From assembly GCA_045544655.1 (NCBI GenBank), contig JAZPZL010000239.1, positions 1 to 8,596 of the forward strand: a stretch of DNA of 8,596 bases, in the 5' to 3' direction. Source of the stretch: RGIG5579 sp045544655. Its GTDB lineage: Bacteria > Bacillota > Clostridia > Oscillospirales > SIG627. The notes beneath the pieces were generated by a model that saw only the letters and a program-made list of their open reading frames with translations, did no database searches and was not told the DNA's origin. A program made the translations under genes and the position numbers. Of this stretch, positions 1-5,335 are shown piece by piece (position 1 is the stretch's first letter; the number at the start of each line of letters is the position of its first letter).

Positions 1-2
1 TC

Positions 3-905
3 TATGAAAAGGGGTACAACATCGTAGACGCCAATTATTTCTACGATGAGAAAAATGACGCTCCCGTAAAGGTGCTTGATCTTCCCAAGGGCAAAAAGCC
101 CCTTCTCCTCACCTTCGACGACGTAACTTACGATTCGCGCAAGGACAATCGCGGAATGGTAGATAAGCTGATCCGCGACGACTCCGGCAGGATCTGCACC
201 TGGAGCCGCCATACAGACGGCAAAGAGGTGGTTTCTTACGACAATGAGATTTTCCCGATCATAAATGCATTCGTTCGGGAGCATCCGGATTTCACCTTCC
301 GCGGAGGAAGAGGAACCTTATTCTTCACCGGATTTGACGGAATTTGCGGGTATCGCTCGCAAACGGTACCGGTTGACGATAAAGAAGCGGCGCTGGGGCT
401 GGATCGGCAAAAGGAGATTCGATCAGTCAAGCCCGTGGTGGAAGCCTTGCGCGAGGAAGGCTGGACCTTCGGTTCTCACAGCTACGCCCACAGAAGAATG
501 CCTTCCCTCTCCTCCGAGAAGGTACGCCAGGACACCACCAGATGGCTGGAGGAGGTGGGTGCCATCGTGGGAAAGACCGGCCTTTTCTGTTGGCCCTACG
601 GCGCTCACACCTCCGGTTCCGTTTCCCTGCGTGAAAATGCGGATCACAAGTTTCTTTTCGACAGCGGATTCAAAGTCTTTTTCGGCTGCGGTGCCATCCG
701 TTTTCTGACAAATGAACCTGATGACAACGGCATTTTCACTGACCGCAAAGCAATTACCGGTGAGGTCCTCTACTTTTACAAAATGGGCTTTCCCATTTAT
801 CAGAGAGAATACTCCTACCTCTTTGATCCCGATGCCATTTGGGATCCCTTGCGAAAGCCCTATGAGAATATGCCGCCCTTCGATCCCGCTCAAAATAAGC
901 GGTGA
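3..905 (+). CDS. Polysaccharide deacetylase (NodB-like), 5' end outside window
   Basis: The reading frame is open from the first complete codon at position 3 to TGA at 903-905, giving about 300 C-terminal residues; the true start lies upstream. A GTG at 72 is in frame, but coding-like sequence continues before it, so it is not the start. The NodB fold is indicated by LLLTFDDV (motif 1, metal-binding Asp pair), GSHSYAH (motif 2, the H-S-x-x-H metal ligands) and CWPYGAH (near motif 3). Family members remove N- or O-acetyl groups from cell-wall or exopolysaccharide sugars, usually outside the membrane, so the missing N-terminus probably holds a signal peptide or lipoprotein anchor. The long segment between motifs 1 and 2 resembles the extended clostridial subfamily. 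The exact substrate is unknown. The gene converges on the mutY operon and ends just before a shared terminator. Confidence 0.85.
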   Translation, partial: YEKGYNIVDANYFYDEKNDAPVKVLDLPKGKKPLLLTFDDVTYDSRKDNRGMVDKLIRDDSGRICTWSRHTDGKEVVSYDNEIFPIINAFVREHPDFTFRGGRGTLFFTGFDGICGYRSQTVPVDDKEAALGLDRQKEIRSVKPVVEALREEGWTFGSHSYAHRRMPSLSSEKVRQDTTRWLEEVGAIVGKTGLFCWPYGAHTSGSVSLRENADHKFLFDSGFKVFFGCGAIRFLTNEPDDNGIFTDRKAITGEVLYFYKMGFPIYQREYSYLFDPDAIWDPLRKPYENMPPFDPAQNKR

Positions 906-914
906 AAACACCCG

Positions 915-953
915 AAAAAGAGAAAAGCCAACGCTCAGTTAGCTTTCTCTTTT
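915..953. terminator. Bidirectional rho-independent terminator
   Basis: The arm starting AAAAGAGAAA at 915 pairs with GCTTTCTCTTTT at 942-953. An inner AAC/GTT stem closes a five-base loop at 933-937. T-rich sequence follows on the + side, and the 3' arm is itself T-rich on the minus side. It can end both the deacetylase transcript (+) and the long minus-strand operon. The right arm is part of the 91-bp mutY repeat, and the stop codon of the orphan mutY tail (935-937) lies in the loop. Confidence 0.7.
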
Positions 954-1032
954 GCTTTTTGCTTGATTTTTTGCAGGGCGGTGGGGATGGCGTAGGAGGA
1001 ATTGATCTCCTCAAAGCTTTTCCAGATAAAGC
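935..1032 (-). pseudogene. Orphan 3' end of mutY (displaced tail)
   Basis: On the minus strand this stretch encodes the end of MutY, from FIWKSFEEINSSYAIPTAL to QKAKEKAN, and stops with TGA at 935-937. It matches residues 318-346 of the intact MutY with two substitutions (V to I, D to N). It then ends KAN-stop, where the intact gene ends KAIVE-stop. Upstream, the frame runs on into unrelated sequence up to a TTG at 1130-1132 that has no ribosome binding site. The resulting 65-codon chimeric frame is therefore probably not a gene. Because this copy lies against the convergent terminator, I infer that it is the original mutY tail, cut off by insertion of the cassette. Confidence 0.75.
942..1032 (-). 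repeat. 91-bp direct repeat, copy A (mutY 3' end)
   Basis: Aligned base by base with 3519-3609 at a constant offset of 2577, this copy has two differences (T for C at 1003 and 1027 on the + strand). Similarity stops abruptly at both ends. It marks the left boundary of the AT-rich cassette and could be an attachment site or a homologous-recombination footprint. Confidence 0.9.
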
Positions 1033-1152
1033 GTTTATTCCCAGAGATGCTTGCTACACAAGGCAAAATCTCTGCGGTGGTGAGCAGATTTCTTTCCCTC
1101 ACAAAGTAAGCAGCCCTCGCGAATTCTTTCAATCGTCAATAAGATTTTGTTT
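1033..1152. other. Junction segment of unknown origin with small hairpin
   Basis: This 120-bp stretch lies between the orphan mutY tail and the stop codon of the SWIM gene. The minus strand is open for 33 codons (1132-1034) in frame with the mutY tail, but has no credible start. An imperfect inverted repeat at 1066-1091 pairs AAATCTCTGC with GCAGATTT around a short GGTGGTGA-containing loop, with a two-base bulge. I do not recognise it; it could be debris of the integrating molecule, a dispersed repeat, or part of the transcript's 3' untranslated region. Confidence 0.4.
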
Positions 1153-1602
1153 TCAGTCAATATGTTCGCTTACAAAACGATCAAATTCCCATTCGGGTAA
1201 TTCGTATATAAGATTTAACACCAGGTCCCGCAATTCAGCTTTATTTAGTCGATTGACATAGTTTTCTATTCTTCGCGGTAATTCCTCACGATATTTTTCT
1301 TCTTCCTCTATTGCTTGATCAACGGCAGCTTTGAACTTGATCGCCTCTTCCGGAAAGGCGGCAAAATATACTGCCACCATATGCTTGCACACCTTGAATC
1401 CGTTTGAAAAAGGACAGCTACAATCAGACCTTTTTGGGTGTTCAAGATCAATCGTTACAATATAAGGATCAGGCTCGCTACCTGCAACTTCACCGTAAAC
1501 GTGCGTGCTATCAATTTTTTTGACGAGTTGAACCTTATTCTCTGTAAAATATTCATATCCTCGCCAAGCACTTTTGCTACTTGCAGCAGTTAAAATACTC
1601 AT
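1153..1602 (-). CDS. Small SWIM zinc-finger protein
   Basis: This 149-residue soluble protein contains a SWIM-type zinc-binding motif, CSCPFSNGFKVCKH, with ligands C61, C63, C72 and H74 (CxC-x8-CxH). The motif follows a beta-rich region typical of the domain. The C-terminal half is helical and charged (EEEEKYREELPRR around 99-111) and may mediate oligomerisation or partner binding. SWIM domains occur in bacterial SNF2-type ATPases, transposases and recombination factors, where they bind DNA or protein; small stand-alone versions have no settled function. The ATG at 1602 is chosen because AAGGAGA lies 7 nt upstream; an in-frame TTG at 1608 would leave only 1 nt. It is the last gene of the cassette, 20 bp after the zinc-ribbon gene. 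The name rests on the motif; the function is unknown. Confidence 0.8.
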   Translation of the reverse strand: MSILTAASSKSAWRGYEYFTENKVQLVKKIDSTHVYGEVAGSEPDPYIVTIDLEHPKRSDCSCPFSNGFKVCKHMVAVYFAAFPEEAIKFKAAVDQAIEEEEKYREELPRRIENYVNRLNKAELRDLVLNLIYELPEWEFDRFVSEHID

Positions 1603-1609
1603 ATCCAAG

Positions 1610-1616
1610 TCTCCTT
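1610..1616 (-). promoter_or_regulatory. Ribosome binding site of the SWIM gene
   Basis: AAGGAGA on the minus strand lies 7 nt before the ATG at 1602 but only 1 nt before the in-frame TTG at 1608. The spacing decides for the ATG. Confidence 0.75.
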
Positions 1617-1622
1617 GTTTTC

Positions 1623-2255
1623 CTATGGTTTTACCAGACTATGTCCACATTGGTAACACGCATCTTTTGTAAAGTCGTTTTCTGTGCCGCACACGATGCA
1701 AGTCGTTAAAGATTGAGGGGATGCAGGTACGTATAGATTCCGATCAATTCCACGAAAATGATATACCGTGTCACCAACGTGATACTTTCTCAGAAATTCT
1801 TCGGGTTTGCCACACAATACGTGCTCAGCATATTGATACTCTATTCCAATACGCACGTTTTCTCCGCCATCGGATTTGCTGACAAATGCTTCGGCAGTAA
1901 CTCCGATTTGCTTTCCATTCTCCTTTTCAACGATCAAAATAATGGTATTTTTCTCACAAAGCCTTGTTTTTCCGTAGTGAGAATAGGATCCGGTTTTTGT
2001 CTCCACTTTTACGTCCAATATTTTTCCCTTCCAGTTACGGTCAATGACGAGAAAGTAAACCTTGGAAAAATATACGGAAACTCCAATTGCTCCTAGACAT
2101 AGCACGAGAATCGGAACGAATCCCATATGCCGAGGAAGAGACGGAATCAGAACCCACAAAACAAGAGCACTCAGCGCTAAATAACACAAAAACATCACGA
2201 TCTTTTTCGCCATTTGCTTTTTCGCATAGTTTTGAATATCACTCGGTAATTTCAT
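1623..2255 (-). CDS. Membrane protein with C-terminal zinc ribbon, unknown function
   Basis: This 210-residue protein has a short basic N-terminus and then two hydrophobic segments at about 19-38 and 45-70, the second ending at KVYFLVIDRNW. A beta-rich soluble region follows (about 78-180). It ends in a zinc ribbon, CIVCG...ACYQCGHSL, with C186, C189, C200 and C203. The two-helix hairpin suggests that the beta domain and ribbon face the cytoplasm. The beta region may be an OB- or NfeD-like barrel, but that is a guess. The start is ATG 2255, with GTGAGGT five bases upstream; the in-frame GTG at 2267 forms part of that binding site. It begins 14 bp after the stop of the polytopic protein gene, so the two are probably co-translated. 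I recognise no named family. Confidence 0.75.
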   Translation of the reverse strand: MKLPSDIQNYAKKQMAKKIVMFLCYLALSALVLWVLIPSLPRHMGFVPILVLCLGAIGVSVYFSKVYFLVIDRNWKGKILDVKVETKTGSYSHYGKTRLCEKNTIILIVEKENGKQIGVTAEAFVSKSDGGENVRIGIEYQYAEHVLCGKPEEFLRKYHVGDTVYHFRGIDRNLYVPASPQSLTTCIVCGTENDFTKDACYQCGHSLVKP

Positions 2256-2269
2256 CGTTGACCTCACTT

Positions 2270-3478
2270 TTAATACAATCTGTTCCCACGGTCTATGTAA
2301 TTGAAGAACGTATATACGCTATGGATTTCATATCCATTTACGGCATCTGTAAAGTACGAAGGTCTGGATACATCTTCATCTCCCACACGGATGTTGTTGC
2401 TTTCTTTGGTAAGGATCAAAATCTTCTTAATAGGCTTTTTGTCGGAAACTGCATCAAACTTGTATTTGTGTCGGGGATAAAAGATCCACCACCAGAAAAA
2501 TCGCTTTTCGAAACAGTAGAAAACCTCATCTAAAAAATACAAGATGGCTCGCTTACTGTGAACGGGAAGAAAAGATCCTGCAATCCGTTCCCTTTTTGTT
2601 TCAAAAATAAAATCCACTTGACCGGAACAAGTTTGTGAATCTTTCAAAGGTCGCACGTTCCATTCAAAATGAAAATCTTGATCCCGTGCAGTTTTTACCA
2701 ATCTTTTTTTGAATCGAGCTTTGGTGGATGCCGCTCTCTGCCACCGCAAAAACGGAACAAGACAAACCGCCAACAAAGCCAAAAAGGTTAACAAAGCATC
2801 TCTTGCAACCAAAGACGTAATGGAACCGATCAAGCCTAATATGGTGAGGAAAAAGATATGAATCAATGCTCCGCCAAACACCGTGATCGCAACGTTGAAT
2901 ATGCACCGCCCTTTGGGGATCGGGTTCAATTTTGCTTTACCTTTCTCTGTTTGAAAGCAGTTCATTTTCCAGCATCTGTACCAGTCTCGACGAAGCGCCC
3001 CTTCCGCGACAAGAAAAACGACAGTTTCGGGAATCAAGTACAGTAATATTTCAAATAGAGTTCGGATCAAAAAAAATCGTTTCAGGCTTTTTGGGGAAAG
3101 CAGGATCAAAACGTTTCCAATATCAAAGAAGAAGAGCAGAAGCAAAAGCGGCAGCACCGAAGCCCAAAAATAGCGTGATCGAAAGGAATCGGTAAAGGAT
3201 TTTAAAATACCGGGCTTTTGCGTATACACAACCGTCACCCTTGCTTTCTTATCCTGATTGTATTCTTCAAAAAAGATATAGAGGATCGGGGGCAAGATAT
3301 AAAACAAGGGTAAAACGATAAGCTCTTTTTCAATGTGAAAACCAAAATAACCCGTTGAACCGATAAAGACGGTAAAAATGATGGCTACGTTCACCAAGAA
3401 GAAAACCGCTACGGCACGAAGCAAACAAAGAACGGCGTATTTGATTTTGTTTTTAATTGAAGTTTTGTCCCCTTTCAC
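2270..3478 (-). CDS. Polytopic membrane protein, unknown function
   Basis: This 402-residue protein begins with GTG at 3478, preceded by AAAGGTG at a 7-nt spacing. Hydrophobic segments are visible at about 13-42, 52-71, 103-128, 135-160, 193-222 and 225-246, so roughly six transmembrane helices. The C-terminal 150 residues are soluble and charged, with a beta-rich stretch (KKILILTKES near 351-360) and a final region ending YIDRGNRLY. An aromatic run, RFFWWWIFY at 326-334, may lie at the membrane surface. I see no transporter, protease or nuclease motif. It is the first gene of the cassette, 27 bp downstream of the mutY stop, and has no clear promoter of its own, so readthrough from mutY is likely. 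Its codon use is AT-rich compared with mutY, consistent with transfer. Confidence 0.75.
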   Translation of the reverse strand: MKGDKTSIKNKIKYAVLCLLRAVAVFFLVNVAIIFTVFIGSTGYFGFHIEKELIVLPLFYILPPILYIFFEEYNQDKKARVTVVYTQKPGILKSFTDSFRSRYFWASVLPLLLLLFFFDIGNVLILLSPKSLKRFFLIRTLFEILLYLIPETVVFLVAEGALRRDWYRCWKMNCFQTEKGKAKLNPIPKGRCIFNVAITVFGGALIHIFFLTILGLIGSITSLVARDALLTFLALLAVCLVPFLRWQRAASTKARFKKRLVKTARDQDFHFEWNVRPLKDSQTCSGQVDFIFETKRERIAGSFLPVHSKRAILYFLDEVFYCFEKRFFWWWIFYPRHKYKFDAVSDKKPIKKILILTKESNNIRVGDEDVSRPSYFTDAVNGYEIHSVYTFFNYIDRGNRLY

Positions 3479-3505
3479 ACAATCGCACCTTTCTTTTGCT
3501 TTTTC

Positions 3506-4558
3506 TCATTCTACTATGGCTTTCTCTTTTGCTTTTTGCTTGATTTTTTGCAGGGCGGTGGGGATGGCGTAGGAGGAATCGATCTCCTCAAAGCTTTTCC
3601 AGACAAAGCCTTCCGTTTCTTCGGCGCATTCCACCAAAAAGCCCGTCATGTGCCACTCCAGATGGGTGAAAACGTGCTTGGCTTTCCCCAAGGGGATCAC
3701 CTTTTCGGGGGCAAAGCCCTCCGCCTCCAGATGCGCTTTGGTCTCTTCGGCGGAAAGGGTGGCGTCGGTGGAGTAAAACTCCCACATACCTGCAAGCAAC
3801 CCGCCCTCGGGACGGCGGCGAATGGCGATGCGATCCCCCGCTTTCAGGACGAAGACGGTCTTATTCAGAATCTTTCTTTCTTTTTTGGGACTTTTCACGG
3901 GAATGCTTTTCCACAGGCCGTCTTTGGCTTTGCAGATCTCCTTCAAGGGACAAACGGTGCAAAGCGGCACTCCCGCGGGGATGCAGACCCGTTCTCCGAT
4001 CTCCATGATTCCCTCAGTCAGATCTCCCGCAGCAGAGCCGGTGGGATAGACCTCCTCCAGAAGGGCGGCAATTTTTTTCTTGGTTTCGGGCAGGACAATG
4101 TCGCTTTCATCACCCAGCACGCGGGTCATTACCCGAAGCACGTTCCCATCCACCGCAGGGGCAGGCTCACCGAAAGCGATGGAGGCAATGGCACCTGCCG
4201 TATAGTCCCCGATCCCCGTAAGACTGCAAAGCTCCTTGGCAGTTTTGGGCATTTCGCCCCCGAATTCCTCCATCACCTTCAAAGCCGCCTTTTTCAGATT
4301 GCGGGCGCGGGAATAATAGCCAAGCCCCTCCCAAAGCTTCAAAAGCTGATCCTCGGGACAGTCGGCAAGGGCAGCCACGTCGGGAAGCTCCTTCAAGAAA
4401 CGGTGATAATAGGGGATCACCGCTTCGATCCTGGTTTGCTGGAGCATTACCTCGGAGATCCAGATGCGATAAGGGTTCCTCCCCTCACGCCAAGGCAAAA
4501 GTCTTCCCTCTCGGCGGAACCACTCCACCACCAGCGTTGCAAATTCGTTTGGGATCAC
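3506..4558 (-). CDS. mutY: Adenine DNA glycosylase MutY
   Basis: MutY removes adenine mispaired with 8-oxoguanine or guanine, the second barrier of the GO oxidative-damage repair system. The 350-residue length is normal. The catalytic domain shows WISEVMLQQT with the catalytic Glu at 36, the helix-hairpin-helix LTGIGDYTAGAI (113-124), and AVDGNVLRV with the conserved Asp at 137. The [4Fe-4S] cluster ligands are C192, C200, C203 and C209 (C-x7-C-x2-C-x5-C). A NUDIX-like C-terminal domain carries HVFTHLEWHM, the 8-oxoguanine recognition loop. GTG 4558 is the start: AAGGAG lies 8 nt upstream and it overlaps the CPBP stop as GTGA, suggesting coupled translation. The longer upstream frame is just CPBP sequence in another frame. 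The last 29 or so codons are a repeat of 942-1032, so the tail appears to have been supplied by an integration event. Confidence 0.96.
   Translation of the reverse strand: MIPNEFATLVVEWFRREGRLLPWREGRNPYRIWISEVMLQQTRIEAVIPYYHRFLKELPDVAALADCPEDQLLKLWEGLGYYSRARNLKKAALKVMEEFGGEMPKTAKELCSLTGIGDYTAGAIASIAFGEPAPAVDGNVLRVMTRVLGDESDIVLPETKKKIAALLEEVYPTGSAAGDLTEGIMEIGERVCIPAGVPLCTVCPLKEICKAKDGLWKSIPVKSPKKERKILNKTVFVLKAGDRIAIRRRPEGGLLAGMWEFYSTDATLSAEETKAHLEAEGFAPEKVIPLGKAKHVFTHLEWHMTGFLVECAEETEGFVWKSFEEIDSSYAIPTALQKIKQKAKEKAIVE
3519..3609 (-). repeat. 91-bp direct repeat, copy B (within mutY)
   Basis: This copy forms codons for residues 318-346 of the intact MutY and matches 942-1032 at 89 of 91 positions. 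Beyond 3609 the sequence is normal mutY; below 3519 it leads into a different stop and the cassette. It is the right boundary of the inserted segment. Confidence 0.9.
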
Positions 4559-5253
4559 AGACTTTTCTCCTTTCTTTGGATCAAAAGGGCGTACAAAATG
4601 GGAAATACGATGAGAAAGATCGGCACCACGAAGCGGGAAATTGCATTTGCCTCGTGGAAGACGGACAGAGCGTTGTTCAGGGAATGGGCAAGGATGCAAG
4701 GCAGGAGCGTTCCGCTTTTGTGAAAGATGATAACGAACAGATACCCGATGGCAGTGGCGTAGCAGATCTGCAAAAGGGTGGGAACAAGCTCCGCACCATT
4801 GAAGAGATTTACAATATGCCCAAAGCCAAAGGTGAGAGAGCTGACCGCAATTGCCGCCTTCACGTTATCCTTTGCCATCATTCGAAACAGATACCCACGA
4901 AAAATCAGCTCCTCAAGAAAGCCCACGTTCAGCATGGTCAAAATATGAAACAGAATTTGGGAAGGGGTATGATTGATATGTACCCCGCTCCAGAGATTGA
5001 CGGAGACAATGAGGGCAAGAGGGAGAAAATACAGATACTTTTTTGGATCCTCCGCTTTTTTCAAGCCGTAATGGGAGGCTCTGCCCAAGGCAAGGGTAAA
5101 AGCCAGAAGTCCCGCGGAAAAAAGGGTGTTGACGACGGCGCTTGCAAGGCTCGCGATCCCAAAATTTTGCATACAAAAGGAATTGACCGCGATATACAAG
5201 GCGATCAAGGCAAGGCAAAAGAGCGTTTCGTGTTTTTCAAAAAGCTTTTTCAT
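4555..5253 (-). CDS. CPBP-family intramembrane protease (Abi/CAAX-like)
   Basis: This 232-residue integral membrane protein has hydrophobic segments near 11-30, 36-56, 73-90, 99-116, 132-150, 157-177 and 207-226. It carries the three CPBP signature motifs: EELIFRG (E114, E115, R119), FGFGH (H146) and LAHSLNN (H190, N194). These form a glutamate-based intramembrane active site related to Rce1. Bacterial members have been linked to peptide or bacteriocin maturation and immunity; most, like this one, have no known substrate. The start is ATG 5253, because GGGAGGA lies 7 nt upstream; the ATG at 5259 is too close. The open frame upstream to 5544 crosses a terminator and promoter and is not coding. 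It is the first gene of the operon, with its stop overlapping the mutY start by four bases. Nothing links it functionally to MutY. Confidence 0.9.
   Translation of the reverse strand: MKKLFEKHETLFCLALIALYIAVNSFCMQNFGIASLASAVVNTLFSAGLLAFTLALGRASHYGLKKAEDPKKYLYFLPLALIVSVNLWSGVHINHTPSQILFHILTMLNVGFLEELIFRGYLFRMMAKDNVKAAIAVSSLTFGFGHIVNLFNGAELVPTLLQICYATAIGYLFVIIFHKSGTLLPCILAHSLNNALSVFHEANAISRFVVPIFLIVFPILYALLIQRKEKSL
4567..4572 (-). promoter_or_regulatory. Ribosome binding site of mutY
   Basis: AAGGAG on the minus strand, 8 nt before GTG 4558, lies inside the end of the CPBP gene. It fixes the mutY start 47 codons downstream of the first in-frame ATG. Confidence 0.75.
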
Positions 5254-5260
5254 TTTCATT

Positions 5261-5267
5261 TCCTCCC
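5261..5267 (-). promoter_or_regulatory. Ribosome binding site of the CPBP gene
   Basis: GGGAGGA on the minus strand lies 7 nt from ATG 5253 and only 1 nt from ATG 5259, favouring the shorter product. Confidence 0.7.
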
Positions 5268-5279
5268 GTTTCTGACTCC

Positions 5280-5307
5280 ATTGTACCACAAAAACGAAAA
5301 AAAACAA
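5280..5307 (-). promoter_or_regulatory. Promoter of the CPBP-mutY-cassette operon
   Basis: On the minus strand TGGTACAAT is an extended -10 element (TGn plus TACAAT at 5285-5280). A weak TTGTTT -35 lies at 5307-5302 with a 16-bp spacer. The -35 falls in the T-tract and stem of the upstream gene's terminator. The bases TGTGGTACAATG also occur in the promoter at 7423-7434. Initiation would give a leader of roughly 20 nt before ATG 5253. Confidence 0.65.
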
Positions 5308-5328
5308 CCGTAGTTTTCTACGGTCGTT
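5295..5328 (-). terminator. Rho-independent terminator after the U32-like gene
   Basis: On the minus strand AACGACCGTAG and CTACGGTTGTT form an 11-bp stem with one G-T wobble and an AAAA loop, followed by a run of eight T. It begins 7 nt after the stop codon of the U32-like gene and separates that unit from the CPBP-mutY operon. Confidence 0.9.
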
Positions 5329-5335
5329 CTTCTTT

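Larger units (their letters stand above)
1033..3518. mobile_element. Putative integrated cassette at the mutY 3' end
   Basis: This segment is bounded by the two copies of the 91-bp mutY-tail repeat and carries three minus-strand genes: polytopic membrane protein, zinc-ribbon membrane protein and SWIM protein. Two sampled 60-base lines, counted by hand, are 38% and 40% GC (1741-1800 and 2461-2520); one mutY line (4141-4200) is 67%. A rebuilt gene end on one side and a displaced original end on the other is the known signature of elements that integrate into gene 3' ends. It has no integrase, transposase or terminal inverted repeat. Campbell-type homologous integration of a circle is an equally good explanation. 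The mobile nature is inferred. Confidence 0.45.

Noticed and set aside
935..1132. 65-codon gene at the left repeat
   Set aside because: It has a TTG start without a ribosome binding site, a chimeric sequence, and a C-terminus that is a mutY copy; better explained as a remnant.
1153..1602. SWIM protein as a transposase or helicase fragment
   Set aside because: It has its own start, binding site and a full-looking small-protein layout; no transposase or ATPase motif is present.
942..3609. Insertion sequence or transposon
   Set aside because: There is no transposase, no terminal inverted repeat, and the 91-bp duplication is far longer than a normal target-site duplication.
3536..4723. 395-codon + strand open frame opposite mutY
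   Set aside because: It is the antisense shadow of a GC-rich gene; MutY shows all catalytic and cluster motifs on the minus strand, and the shadow has no recognisable domain.
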